Assembly: GCA_902491895.1 (NCBI GenBank)
Contig: CABUJH010000016.1
Coordinates: forward strand, 1 to 35,477
Direction: 5' to 3'
Origin: an uncultured Collinsella sp.
GTDB taxonomy: Bacteria > Actinomycetota > Coriobacteriia > Coriobacteriales > Coriobacteriaceae
DNA length: 35,477 nucleotides
Positions 14,541 to 23,485 of this stretch are shown here, in pieces (positions within the stretch are counted from its first letter, which is position 1; every line of letters starts with the position of its first letter). Under the pieces are notes generated by a model. It was given only the letters and a program-made list of their open reading frames with translations. It was not told the DNA's origin and did no database searches. The position numbers and the translations under genes are program-made.

Positions 14541-15020
14541 TTATTTTTCTTGAATCTGCTTGCCGCAAAGATGCTCAATCGTAATCTCGTAGAGCTGGAC
14601 GCCCTTAATGTCCTTGGCGATTTCCTCTTCGACTTCTTCGGCAGAAGGGTAGTACTTAAGCGCGAGCTGGCGAACTTTATCCTCGATAAACGCGGGGGTG
14701 TCATTCGCCAGGCGACAACGGCCAAAGACCACGGTACTCATAACGTAGGGAGCCCAGTCACCGTCCTTGTACCACTCGTTGCCGTAAACGGTAAAGCAGA
14801 CCTTGTCATCGCGCTTGAGTGCGTCGACCTTGTGGCCAGCCTTGGCGCCATGGAAATAAATCTTGTCGTGCTCGGCGTCAAAGAAGTAGTTGACGGGAAT
14901 GGCGTACGGGTAGCCATCGTCGCCGTTGACGGCAAAGACGCCGCGCTTGCAGGTAGCGAGCAGTTCGCGCGCTTCCTCGTCAGTGATGGCGCGTTTCTTT
15001 CGACGTAAGGGCCTAAACAT
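14541..15020 (-). CDS. Pyridoxamine 5'-phosphate oxidase-fold flavoprotein
   Basis: A 159-residue split-barrel protein of the PNPOx-like / nitroimidazole-resistance (Nim) type. ARELLATCKRGVFAVNGDDGYPYAIPVNYFFD followed by KIYFHGAKAGHKVDAL and DDKVCFTVYG is the classic family sequence. Such proteins bind FMN and reduce small molecules; the substrate is unknown. The ATG at 15020 has AAAGGA about 8 nt upstream and gives the usual length, so the 13-residue extension to 15059 is not used. It follows the hybrid kinase by 42 nt on the same strand and may be in its transcription unit. Confidence 0.87.
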   Translation of the reverse strand: MFRPLRRKKRAITDEEARELLATCKRGVFAVNGDDGYPYAIPVNYFFDAEHDKIYFHGAKAGHKVDALKRDDKVCFTVYGNEWYKDGDWAPYVMSTVVFGRCRLANDTPAFIEDKVRQLALKYYPSAEEVEEEIAKDIKGVQLYEITIEHLCGKQIQEK

Positions 15021-15062
15021 CGTTGGTTTCCTTTCTGGTCGTGCGTGGTGGTTGAGCACAAA

Positions 15063-17867
15063 CTATAGCGAAACGGATCCGTTTTTCTTGATGCGGGCGA
15101 GTATGTTTTTGAGCTTGTTAAAGTCGAGCGGTTTGGACAGATGGGCGTTCATGCCGGCATCGTGTGCCGCCTTGGCGTCCTCGGCAAAGGCGTTGGCGGT
15201 GAGCGCGATGATGGGGATATCGGCTGCATCGACCTTCTCGCTCAGACGAATCGCGCGGGTTGCCTCATAGCCGTCCATGCCCGGCATCATGATGTCCATC
15301 AGAATCGCATCGAAGCTGCCGGCGGGATGTGACAGGTACAGATCGACGACTTCGTTGCCATTGGCGGCGCAGGTGACCACGACGCCCTCGGATTCTAGCA
15401 GCGTCTGGGCAATCTCGGCATTCAATTCGTTGTCTTCGGCGAGCAACACGTTCATGTCGGCGAGCGAGCAGTCGAGCACCCTCTCGACCGTATCTGCCCG
15501 CGCCTGAGGGTTCTTGTCGATATCGAGCGGAATCTGGACGTTGAACGTACTCCCCACGCCAACCTCACTCGAAATCTCAATCGTACCGCCCATCAGTTCA
15601 ATAAGCGACTTGACGATTGGCATGCCCATGCCGGTTCCTTGGAACTTGCTGCGCGCATCGTCACCTTCTTGGGCAAACGGCTCATAGATATGCTTTAAAA
15701 ACTTGGGAGTCATGCCAATGCCGGTATCCGAAACGCTAAAGCAAAAGAGCGCGCGCCCGTTATCGAGTGGCTTGGTCTTTGAGCTAAAGGTGACGGAGCC
15801 GCCGTGCTTGTTGTACTTAATGCTGTTGTCTAACAGGTTGATCATGATCTGTCGGATATGGGTGGGGCTGCCGACCATGTATGGCCCCGTGGCGTACGGC
15901 AGACTATTGTCCTGCATTGTGATGCCGTTACTGGACGCGCGGAGCTTGCACAGCACCAGCGTGTCGTCGCAGAGCTCTTTGAGGTTAAAAGGCGCATGCT
16001 CCAGTGTTAGCTTGCGATCTTCGATTTTGCCCATCTCGAGGATATCGTTGATCAGCGAGAGCAGGTGATTGGCGGCAACGCGCGCCTTGGCACGGCTCTC
16101 GCGGGCGACCTGGATATCGCCTTCCTTCAATTCCTCGATCTCGATAAGGCCCAGGATACCGTTGAGCGGCGTTCGGATGTCGTGGCTCATGCGCGTGAGG
16201 AATGCCGTCTTAGCGGCGTTGGCAGCATCGGCTTTTTTGCGCTCGGTTCGAGCGCGTACGAGCGCCCAGATGAGCAGGACGATGCCGACCGACAACATAC
16301 CGATGAGGGTAGCTGCAATGGCGGTGCGGTTGCGATAAAGGAATTGAAGCGTGTTTGATTCCTGGGCCGTGTACGACGTGGAGGAGTAATTGCTTGCGGA
16401 GAGCGATTCTCCGGCATTGATGATGCCCTTGTTGATGATTCCCAGCAGCTCGGGCTTTCCGCGCGAAATCCAGCACGAGAGCTCACAGGTGTCAGGGAGC
16501 TCGACCGTCTCGTAGCCTTCGAGATCATGACGATCGCCGATGGTTTTTATGCGTGAGCTGGGAGCGACGATGCAGTGCGCCGTTCCCTTCCTGAGGGCGT
16601 CGAACGCTTCATCGTCGGATTGGTATTCGGTCACGGTCGCTGTGGGAAACAGGCTTTCAAGTGCATTTTTGTTGACAAACGATGATTTGGTACAGGCGAT
16701 GTTCTGAAGGTCTTTGTTCAGGTCGCTGCCGGTGTGGATGGCGGTGAGGGACACGGTCCCCAACGATGCCGACTGCACAACGCCTGATTGCTCGGCAACC
16801 CAGTAATCTCGGTATACCGGCAGCGCAACGTCTATGCTTCCCTTTGACAGGGCCTTTGACATCATCTTGTAGCTATCAAAGGCGACGGTTTTGACCGTAA
16901 TGCCAAATTTATCGTGCAACGTCGTCGCAAGCGATGCGAGCGAGCCTTCCATTTCGCCGTTTTCGTCTTCGTTGCAGTAGGGGAGTTTGCCCGTAATGTA
17001 GCCGAGCGTGATGGTGTTGTCATTTGCTTTGAGCCAGGAACGTTCGGGGCCGTTGAGCGATGATGAACCGCTGTTTTTGACCGAGTAGTTAGATTTGACT
17101 TCGTCGATATAGCGTGGGTTGACGCGGGCGATTGCCGACATGGCGGCATTGATGTCGTCCATTAGGTCGGGGCGGCTTTTGGGGACGGCAAAGTAGTAGT
17201 CGCTCGAACCAACGTAGAACATGGGCGACGCATCGGGCGACGAAATGGTGTCGTTCATGATGACGGCATCGACTTCGTCGTTTGCGAGCGCGTCAAAGAG
17301 GGCGCCGCCAGTGTCGATTTCTTTATAGGTGCAGGTAATGCCTTCGTTGGCGAGCCACTGCCGGCCAATGAAGGTTTGCATGACGCCGGAGTTGCAACCG
17401 ATAGTGAGACCCTGGAGCGCTTGGGGGTCACCCTTGGCCAGATCGTCGCGATCGGGCTTGGCGTAGATGTAGTAGCGCTCGGTGCCCTCGGGGTTCGAGG
17501 AAAAGAGCAGCTTTTGGGCGCGTTCCTCGGAGTAGGAGATGTTGGGCATGAGGTCGATTTCGCCTGCCTCGAGCATGTCCATAAGCTCGGTGAAGGTGCC
17601 GGAGACGTATTCGTACCGCCAGCCGGGCGTGTAGTACGACAGGGTCTGGAGGTACTCGTAACCCCATCCCGATAGACGCTCGCCGGGGGTGCCGTCCTGG
17701 AAGCCCTCGTTGTTGACGAGCCAACCAACGCGGACCGTCTTGACTGGCTGGCTAGAGTCAGCGGCAAAAGCCTGGACAGGCGCGATAGAACTCAGCACGG
17801 CAAGCGCGGCGAGCACAATGGCCAGGGCGCGACATATAACTGAACGAAGGACAGTGGCAGCTCTCAC
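15063..17867 (-). CDS. BvgS/EvgS-like hybrid sensor histidine kinase
   Basis: A protein of about 934 residues: signal sequence or first membrane segment (about 8-35), two tandem periplasmic solute-binding (SBP_bac_3) domains (about 42-270 and 285-495), a membrane helix (about 507-530), a HisKA domain with FLTRMSHDIRTPLNG (phospho-accepting His562), a HATPase domain (NLLDNSIKYNKHGG, DTGIGM, GTGMGMPIVKSLI), and a receiver domain with LLAEDNELN and phospho-acceptor Asp858 in LMDIMMPGMDGYE. There is no Hpt domain and no DNA-binding response regulator nearby, so its output partner is elsewhere. The GTG at 17867 is chosen because AGGA lies 6 nt upstream; the TTG at 17873 would be only one base from it. 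Ligands for the tandem binding domains are likely small solutes such as amino acids (family knowledge). Confidence 0.9.
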   Translation of the reverse strand: MRAATVLRSVICRALAIVLAALAVLSSIAPVQAFAADSSQPVKTVRVGWLVNNEGFQDGTPGERLSGWGYEYLQTLSYYTPGWRYEYVSGTFTELMDMLEAGEIDLMPNISYSEERAQKLLFSSNPEGTERYYIYAKPDRDDLAKGDPQALQGLTIGCNSGVMQTFIGRQWLANEGITCTYKEIDTGGALFDALANDEVDAVIMNDTISSPDASPMFYVGSSDYYFAVPKSRPDLMDDINAAMSAIARVNPRYIDEVKSNYSVKNSGSSSLNGPERSWLKANDNTITLGYITGKLPYCNEDENGEMEGSLASLATTLHDKFGITVKTVAFDSYKMMSKALSKGSIDVALPVYRDYWVAEQSGVVQSASLGTVSLTAIHTGSDLNKDLQNIACTKSSFVNKNALESLFPTATVTEYQSDDEAFDALRKGTAHCIVAPSSRIKTIGDRHDLEGYETVELPDTCELSCWISRGKPELLGIINKGIINAGESLSASNYSSTSYTAQESNTLQFLYRNRTAIAATLIGMLSVGIVLLIWALVRARTERKKADAANAAKTAFLTRMSHDIRTPLNGILGLIEIEELKEGDIQVARESRAKARVAANHLLSLINDILEMGKIEDRKLTLEHAPFNLKELCDDTLVLCKLRASSNGITMQDNSLPYATGPYMVGSPTHIRQIMINLLDNSIKYNKHGGSVTFSSKTKPLDNGRALFCFSVSDTGIGMTPKFLKHIYEPFAQEGDDARSKFQGTGMGMPIVKSLIELMGGTIEISSEVGVGSTFNVQIPLDIDKNPQARADTVERVLDCSLADMNVLLAEDNELNAEIAQTLLESEGVVVTCAANGNEVVDLYLSHPAGSFDAILMDIMMPGMDGYEATRAIRLSEKVDAADIPIIALTANAFAEDAKAAHDAGMNAHLSKPLDFNKLKNILARIKKNGSVSL

Positions 17868-17936
17868 ATGCAATCCTAACGAATCGAGACATTACCGCAT
17901 AAGGATACCAGCCCAGCCTGCCCAGGCGGCAGCTGG

Positions 17937-17967
17937 TAGTCATTGGGGACGTTCTTAAACGACTAGT
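17937..17967. repeat. GGGGACGTTCTT repeat (copy 2, half element)
   Basis: TAGTCATTGGGGACGTTCTT plus AAACGACTAGT matches the left arm and loop of the palindrome at 11053-11106, but the right arm is missing. It is followed after 8 bp by a promoter block that recurs after copy 3 (31845-31865). Confidence 0.75.
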
Positions 17968-17989
17968 TCCGTTTGCGGGGGAGGCGTGG

Positions 17990-17995
17990 GACAAT
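17990..17995 (+). promoter_or_regulatory. Candidate extended -10 promoter of the potassium-channel gene
   Basis: TGG-GACAAT is an extended -10 element 41 nt upstream of the start codon. The preceding GCGGGG-N-AGGCGTG is nearly identical to that upstream of rlmA. Confidence 0.5.
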
Positions 17996-18035
17996 ACCGA
18001 GCGAACGTGATTTGTTGTCCGTGGAAAGGGTCGCG

Positions 18036-18461
18036 ATGAAAAAGCTCAGGACGCTTGCTGACGTTTTGCGCCAGGCGGGCTTCGTGCGCATTACGGAGCT
18101 GTTCCTCGTCTTCTATCTGCTGTGCTCGACGGCCGTCTGGTTGTCCGAGCCCACGACCCTTACGTTTGGCGATGGTCTCTGGTTTAGCTTTGAGACGGTC
18201 TCGACCATCGGCTTTGGCGATATCCCGGCCGAAACGCCGGTCGCCCGCGCGATTACCGTTGTCCTGAGCGTTATCAGCATCTTCTACATTGCCATGCTCA
18301 CGGGCGTGGCGGTGAACTACTGCAATACGCTCATCAAGATGCGCCAAAAGGACACCATGGCGCGCTTTATGGACGATCTGGAGCATTTGGAAGAGCTCGA
18401 TCGCGACGAGCTCGCCGATCTTTCGCGTCGTGTGCGCGAGTATCGTCGACGCCAGCGCTAG
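18036..18461 (+). CDS. Two-TM potassium channel
   Basis: A 141-residue protein with two hydrophobic helices (about 19-37 and 70-92) flanking a pore loop with the selectivity filter TIGFGD (57-62), the hallmark of KcsA-like ion_trans_2 channels. The C-terminal 45 residues are charged and helical, probably a cytoplasmic coiled coil that holds the tetramer together. There is no RCK/TrkA-N domain. The ATG at 18036 has GGAAAGGG about 6 nt upstream, which decides it over the longer frame from 17973. The LOG-family gene starts 36 nt downstream and a ClC channel follows; co-transcription is possible. Role: K+ permeation and membrane potential. Confidence 0.9.
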   Translation: MKKLRTLADVLRQAGFVRITELFLVFYLLCSTAVWLSEPTTLTFGDGLWFSFETVSTIGFGDIPAETPVARAITVVLSVISIFYIAMLTGVAVNYCNTLIKMRQKDTMARFMDDLEHLEELDRDELADLSRRVREYRRRQR

Positions 18462-18497
18462 AACGGGCGCTGCGCGTCATGACGAGGGGGACTGAAT

Positions 18498-19031
18498 ATG
18501 AATATCACGGTATACCTGGGCGCCAGCGTTGGTAACGACCCAGCATTTCTGCCTGCGGTGCAAGAGCTGGGCAACTGGATTGGCTCCAACGGGCACGCGC
18601 TGGTATACGGCGGGTCCAAATCGGGCCTGATGGGCGCGCTCGCCGATAGCGTACTCGAGGCAGGTGGACACGTGACGGGTGTTGAGCCGAGCTTTTTTAT
18701 AGAGGCCGAGTTTCAGCACGACGGCATCGATGACCTCATCGTGACGAGCGATATGGCCGAGCGTAAGGACAAGATGATCGAGCTCGGTGATGCGTTCATC
18801 GCATTTCCGGGCGGCACGGGCACGCTCGAGGAGATTGCCGAGGTCATGTCCGCGGTGTCGTTGGGGCACCTGAGTGCTCCGTGCATCCTGTATAACCTTG
18901 ACGGTTACTACAACGACCTCAAGGCGTTGCTCGGGCACATGATTGATAAGGGGCTTTCGAGCCCGAGGCGCCAGCACGGCATCTACTTTGCCGACGATTT
19001 GCGCGAGATTGCCTCGATTATCAACGGATAA
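18498..19031 (+). CDS. LOG-family protein (Rossmann-fold nucleotide phosphoribohydrolase)
   Basis: A 177-residue TIGR00730-type protein. Members of the LOG family release ribose 5-phosphate from nucleoside monophosphates. The conserved blocks VYGGSKSGLMG (37-46), ERKDKM (88-93) and the active-site signature PGGTGTLEE (104-112) are complete. The RBS GAGGGGG lies about 8 nt upstream of the ATG. It sits between a K+ channel and a ClC channel. In bacteria outside plants' associates the physiological substrate is usually unknown, so a cytokinin role should not be assumed. Confidence 0.9.
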   Translation: MNITVYLGASVGNDPAFLPAVQELGNWIGSNGHALVYGGSKSGLMGALADSVLEAGGHVTGVEPSFFIEAEFQHDGIDDLIVTSDMAERKDKMIELGDAFIAFPGGTGTLEEIAEVMSAVSLGHLSAPCILYNLDGYYNDLKALLGHMIDKGLSSPRRQHGIYFADDLREIASIING

Positions 19032-19111
19032 GTCTTGAGCCTGCCCCACTATGGCTCCCAATGGTGCCGTTTGCGGCGCAGGTGGTTGGCTCGTTCGGGC
19101 AACGCTCGCTC

Positions 19112-19117
19112 TACAAT
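19112..19117 (+). promoter_or_regulatory. Candidate -10 box of the ClC gene
   Basis: CTACAATAAAACG contains TACAAT 40 nt before the start codon, so the ClC gene may have its own promoter within the cluster. A possible -35 (TTGGCT, 19086-19091) has a long 20-bp spacer. Confidence 0.45.
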
Positions 19118-19156
19118 AAAACGTATCTATGTCGACTTTGACCGCGGGAGGACCCG

Positions 19157-20461
19157 ATGGATAACCTTGCCAAACCCACGAACCGAGCGCTGTTTTTAGT
19201 TAGCGTTGCCGTGACCGGTGTGTTCGCAGGTGCCGCGGTCTGGCTGTTCTTTTTTGCGATGGAGCACGGTATCGACTATCTGTGGACCGAGATCCCCCAC
19301 ATGCTGGGCGCGGCGTCGCCCGAACTCGCCAGCGGCCCGTTTGGCTTTTTGCCGTACCCGTTTTTCGTCTGCCTGCTGGGCGGCCTGTTAATCGGTCTGT
19401 ACGAAAAGATGACAGGCACCAAGACCGATGACCTCAACCAGGTGATGGCTAAGGTTAAGCAAGACGGGCGCTACCCGTACGACAAACTGGGCAAGCTTTC
19501 GCTCGCGGCATTGCTGCCGCTGCTGTTTGGCGGAAGCATTGGACCGGAGGCCGGCCTGACCGGCGTTATCGCTGGTCTGTGCAGCTGGGTCGGCGACCGC
19601 ATGCGTCGCTTTGGCGCCGAGTTTAGGGAGCTTACGCTGCTGGGTACCCAGGCTGCCCTGACGGCGCTCTTTACCGCGCCCGTCTTTGGCTTTGTGGCAC
19701 CGCTTGTCGGTAGCGCCGATGGCCAGGGCGAAGACGCCGACGATGAGTCCGCGTCCGGCGAGATCACCATCAAGTTGCCCAAGGCGCAAAAGACGGTGGT
19801 CTACGGCATCGCGATTGCCGGCGGTCTGGGCACCTACCTGCTGCTTGGCCAGCTTGTGGGCGGCGGCATGGGCATGCCCAGGTTCGAGTCCGCCGAGGTG
19901 GGCAATCTGGAACTTGTCTGGCTCATTCCGCTGGCGTTGGTCGGCACCGTATGCGGTTGGCTGTACTTTGTCTCCGAGCATGCGAGCGAGGCACTGTCAC
20001 ATGCAATAGGGGAGCGTCCTGTCGTCAAGGCCATGCTAGCCGGTTTGGCGCTTGCTATCTGCGGCACGGTCCTGCCCTACACCATGTTTGCTGGCGAGAC
20101 CCAGGCCGACGTGCTCATGGAAACCTATCTGACCATTCCTGCCGGCGTGCTTATCGCGACCGGTCTTGTTAAGGCCATGCTGACGCCCGCCCTCATCAGC
20201 CTTGGCTGGCGCGGCGGCCACTTCTTCCCGGTTATCTTCTCGGGCGTAAGCCTGGGCTATGGCCTTGCCATCCTCACCGGCGCAGATCCGGTCTTTTGCG
20301 TCGCCGTCTGCGCGGCATCGACGATGGGCGCCGTCATGCGCCAGCCCGTCATGGTCGTGGGCCTGCTGCTCATGTGCTTCCCGCTCAAGGGCATCGTCTG
20401 CATGATCATCGCGGCCGTCATCGCCGCCGGCATCCCGCTGCCCAAGCCGCTGCGCAAGTAG
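19157..20461 (+). CDS. ClC-family chloride/ion channel or antiporter
   Basis: A 434-residue polytopic membrane protein of the voltage-gated chloride-channel superfamily. GGSIGPEAGLTGVIAG (about 120-135) is the second conserved pore motif in the form seen in YfeO-type bacterial members, and GWRGGHFFPVIFSG (about 352-365) is the GxFxP motif. An acidic cytoplasmic insert (about 192-205) separates the two halves. The first pore motif (GSGIP) is not evident, so ion selectivity and channel versus antiporter mode are open. The ATG at 19157 has GGGAGGA about 6 nt upstream. It is transcribed in the same direction as the K+ channel and LOG genes. Confidence 0.85.
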   Translation: MDNLAKPTNRALFLVSVAVTGVFAGAAVWLFFFAMEHGIDYLWTEIPHMLGAASPELASGPFGFLPYPFFVCLLGGLLIGLYEKMTGTKTDDLNQVMAKVKQDGRYPYDKLGKLSLAALLPLLFGGSIGPEAGLTGVIAGLCSWVGDRMRRFGAEFRELTLLGTQAALTALFTAPVFGFVAPLVGSADGQGEDADDESASGEITIKLPKAQKTVVYGIAIAGGLGTYLLLGQLVGGGMGMPRFESAEVGNLELVWLIPLALVGTVCGWLYFVSEHASEALSHAIGERPVVKAMLAGLALAICGTVLPYTMFAGETQADVLMETYLTIPAGVLIATGLVKAMLTPALISLGWRGGHFFPVIFSGVSLGYGLAILTGADPVFCVAVCAASTMGAVMRQPVMVVGLLLMCFPLKGIVCMIIAAVIAAGIPLPKPLRK

Positions 20462-20555
20462 CACGGCAGCGCGCGGTCAGTACAAACATCTCAAGTCCGG
20501 TGCGGGCGCTGTGTCACGGATTTGCGGGTGGACTGGATTTCGTTCGGTATCGGCG

Positions 20556-21435
20556 CTACTTCCAAATTGCAAGCGCGGCGGTGCCCAGTACGATGAGGAC
20601 GAGACCGATGGCGCTGCGGCGGGAGAGTTTTTCGTTGAATGCCAAGCGCGCAAATAGTACCGATACGACAATCGATAGTTTGTCGATCTGCACCACGACG
20701 CTCACCTGGCCTGCGGCGATGGCATAGTAATAGAGCAGCCACGATGCTCCGGTCGCGATGCCCGATGCCGCGAGAAATACGAGCTCGTAGCGGTCTACGT
20801 GCACGGCTTGGCCCATCTTGCCTTTAGCTGCCACGATTGCCCATGCCATAACCAGTACCACGCAGGTGCGGATTGCCGTGGCCAGATTTGACTCGACGCC
20901 TTCGATGCCGATCTTAGCGAGGACGGAGGTGAGTGCTGCGAACATGGCGGCGCCGAGGGCGTAAGCGAGCCAGGTCCGGTCTTGCTGCTGCTCGGGTCCG
21001 GCGGATTGCTGCTTCTCGGTCATTAAAAACGTGCCGAGGGTAATGACGGCGGTTCCCACGAGCTTAACCGCAAGGTTGCTCGTCTCGCCAAAAAGCACGA
21101 TGGCGATCAGCGCGGCGAGCACGGTGCTCATCTTGTCGACCGGTACGACCTTATTGACGTCTCCGATGCTCAACGCCTTAAAGTAACAGATCCACGAAGC
21201 ACCGGTAGCGAGTCCCGAGAGGACGAGAAAGAGCCAAGATCTGGGTTCGATGCTGCCGATGGTTCCAATGGATCCAGAAATGAATGCCCGCCATTGCCCA
21301 GGCGAAAACGAGCACCACGCAGGTGCGAATGGCCGTCGCGACATCGGAGTCGGTCTGCTTGATGCCGCATTTGGCCAGGACAGATGTGATGCCGGCAAAG
21401 AAAGCCGACACAAATGCTGCTGCGACCCACGACAC
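20556..21435 (-). pseudogene. EamA/DMT-family transporter gene broken by a 1-nt frameshift
   Basis: The N-terminal part (VAAAFVSAFFAGITSVLAKC ... VLVFAWAMAG) is read in the frame starting at GTG 21435, with GGGGAGG upstream. The rest (SGSIGTIGSIEPRSWLFLVL onward, through the second EamA repeat to ALAIWK) is read in another frame. The total length, 880 nt, is one base over a multiple of three. Removing one C from the CCC at 21297-21299 (plus strand) restores a single frame of about 292 residues, giving AWAMAAFISGSIG, which aligns with AWAIVAAKGKMG of the second repeat. Both halves have the typical 5+5 helix EamA layout. Either a recent inactivation or a sequencing error; the second half would otherwise be expressible only by an unlikely internal start. 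The substrate is unknown. Confidence 0.8.
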
Positions 21436-21572
21436 GGGTGAAATGCCTCCCCAAAGAACGACCGCGCCAGATTTACGGCGCTCGTCCGATGGTACCGTCC
21501 CGCCATGAAGCTTTGATATCGCTGTGGTGAGACAGGGGCCATAGTTCGAGAGGGCATTTGGTTAAGGCTCGA

Positions 21573-21758
21573 ATCGAAGGTGAATGGTTTTCCGCGAAGT
21601 GAACGAGTAAATCTGGACCCCTGGAACATGCACACTTTTTTCGAACAAAACTGCAGGATTCTTAGACAAAAACCGCAGGAATTGAGTCCCTAAAAATGTC
21701 GATGCTACAGGGCGCTGTTTTTACTCGTTCACTTCTCGGAAAAGTATTCACCTTCGAT
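21573..21758. repeat. Long-palindrome element, copy 2 (about 182 bp)
   Basis: It has the same architecture as 9781-9963: outer arms ending in CGAAGGTGAAT, then TTTTCCG-GAAGTGAACG, an inner pairing block, and a loop with two CTGCAGGA/CCGCAGGA direct repeats. The terminal bases differ from copy 1, but both arms differ in the matching way (GGTGAAT / ATTCACC here versus GGTCTAAT / ATTAGACC there). It fills most of the gap 21436-21885; nothing else is seen there except a weak possible terminator near 21840-21878 for the minus-strand ABC operon. Confidence 0.8.
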
Positions 21759-21885
21759 ATGCTGACGGTGTCTTTTTGGTTGCCAAGAGCTAGACGGCCT
21801 GCTGTGAAGGGCGGTGGTGACGCTATGCCGCCTTGTTTCATTGAAAAAATAAGCGGGGTACCACCTAAGCTTTTTTAGCTGTCGA

Positions 21886-22584
21886 TTACAGATCGCGTAC
21901 TCGATAAACCTTGGTGCTGACAGCGCAGCTGATTGCACATAGTGCGAGCGCCAGTACTGCAATTCCTGCACACAGACAGCCAAGGACGGCGGGATCGGGA
22001 TTCGCTCCGGCAATCGACATGAGCCAGTTGCTGATGGGGTTGGAGGAGCTCAGCGTGGCCATGGCAAGGCATCCGAGCATGGCAAACAGGCCAACGGATA
22101 GGCGCAGCGCCTCCATGTGTCCAAATCGGAAGAACAGCGGCTGTGCCAAAAACGCCATCATGAGGGAGATGAGCATCGATGCTGCCGAGGCTATAGCGAT
22201 CTCAAAGATCGTCTGTCCCGTCGAGGGGATGCCCACGCTGTTGAATAGCGGGATGGAGACGATGCTCAGAAGCGCGGCGGCGCACGCCATGACAGCCGAG
22301 AAGACAATGATGCTCAGGTAGCGTGCGCAAATAATGTCTTTGCGCGTGAGAGGCAGCGTTGCCCGATAACGCTCCCATCCGTTTTGATTGTCGAAGCCGG
22401 CCAGCGAGCTCATGACCATGATGGGCGACATGGCGCTGACCGCGCAGGCGCCGGCGCTCATGCCGGAATCGCCATCCGACGCGTTGGCAAGGGTTAGCAC
22501 GACGAAGATGAACAGGCTGACGCCCGCGATGCTCGGGATAAGCGTGCGAACGATGGCGAGCTCGGACATAAAGGCGCGTTTCAT
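21886..22584 (-). CDS. ABC-2-type permease
   Basis: A 232-residue protein with about six hydrophobic segments. MVMSSLAGFDNQNGWERYRATLPLTRKDIICARYL between the second and third helices is typical of the ABC2_membrane_5 group found with YtrA-type regulators. It would form the membrane half of an exporter with the ATPase encoded immediately upstream, whose TGA overlaps this gene's ATG (4-nt overlap at 22581-22584), implying translational coupling. Such systems often respond to cell-wall-active peptides; the substrate here is not known. Confidence 0.87.
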   Translation of the reverse strand: MKRAFMSELAIVRTLIPSIAGVSLFIFVVLTLANASDGDSGMSAGACAVSAMSPIMVMSSLAGFDNQNGWERYRATLPLTRKDIICARYLSIIVFSAVMACAAALLSIVSIPLFNSVGIPSTGQTIFEIAIASAASMLISLMMAFLAQPLFFRFGHMEALRLSVGLFAMLGCLAMATLSSSNPISNWLMSIAGANPDPAVLGCLCAGIAVLALALCAISCAVSTKVYRVRDL

Positions 22585-23462
22585 TTCGAAGCTCCTTTCA
22601 GCATGAGGCGAAGATAGTCATCAATGGTTGTCCGATCGCAGGGAATCTCTGGGAAGGCCTCGAGCGTTTCGCGACGGTTGGGCACGAGTACGTCCACGCT
22701 GTAGGCGTGGCGGGCGGCACGGGCACCTTCGACGCAAGCCATAAGCTCGGCGGCCTGTGCTTGGGTACAGTGGGCGATGCCAGCTCGGTCGGTAATGTCC
22801 TCGCGCGGCAGATCAAACACAATCGAGCCGTTATCGATGCAGATGACGCGGTCGGCGGCGCGATCGAGGTCAGACGTAATGTGGCTCGAGAGCAGCACGC
22901 TGTGCTGGCCGTCGGCGACAAAGGCAAGCAGCTCATCAAGCAGCTCCTCGCGTGCCATGGGATCAAGCCCCGCGGTGGCTTCGTCCAAAACGAGCAGCTT
23001 GGCCTGGTGGCTGAGCGCGCAGGCAAGCTGCAGCTTCATGCCCATGCCGCGGGAGAGGTCCTTGACCTTTGTCTTGGGATCGAGGCCAAATCGGTCGATG
23101 AGGCTGGCGAAGGTGTCGTGGCTCCAGGTGGGGTACGCCGGGCTTACGAGTGCCTCAACTTCGGTCACCTTGAGTGTGGAAGGGAAGGGGCATGTGTCCA
23201 GCACGAGGCCGACACGAGTGTGCAAGCAGCGCTGCGCTTCATCGGGCGCGTCGGCGCCACAGTGCTGCCCAAACAGGTGCACTTCGCCGGCATCGAGCTT
23301 TATAAGCCCAAGCGCGGCGCGAATCGTCGTGGTTTTGCCGGCGCCGTTTGCGCCCACAAAGCCAACAATCTGGCCGGGCTCCACGGCGAGCGTGACATCG
23401 CGTAGTGAAAAGCGGTCGCTCACACGGCGTGAGATACCTTTGAGTTCTAGCAAGTTCTGCAT
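22581..23462 (-). CDS. ABC transporter ATP-binding protein
   Basis: A 293-residue ATPase with Walker A GANGAGKTT (37-45), signature LSRGM (136-140), Walker B LLVLDEATAGLDP (156-168) and H-loop SSHIT. The Ser-Arg form of the signature and the C-terminal extension of about 80 residues are usual for ABC-2-type exporters of the BcrA/YtrB group. The ATG at 23462 has GAAAGG about 8 nt upstream, and the GntR gene ends 23 nt before it. It powers the ABC-2 permease encoded next. Confidence 0.9.
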   Translation of the reverse strand: MQNLLELKGISRRVSDRFSLRDVTLAVEPGQIVGFVGANGAGKTTTIRAALGLIKLDAGEVHLFGQHCGADAPDEAQRCLHTRVGLVLDTCPFPSTLKVTEVEALVSPAYPTWSHDTFASLIDRFGLDPKTKVKDLSRGMGMKLQLACALSHQAKLLVLDEATAGLDPMAREELLDELLAFVADGQHSVLLSSHITSDLDRAADRVICIDNGSIVFDLPREDITDRAGIAHCTQAQAAELMACVEGARAARHAYSVDVLVPNRRETLEAFPEIPCDRTTIDDYLRLMLKGASK

Positions 23463-23485
23463 GGTATAGCCTTTCTTGCAGATGG

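Noticed and set aside
21573..21758. Coding sequence inside the long-palindrome element (for example a minus-strand extension of the EamA frame to 21635)
   Set aside because: The frame runs through the repeat and through the frameshifted N-terminus, giving a nonsense sequence before the true EamA start at 21435.
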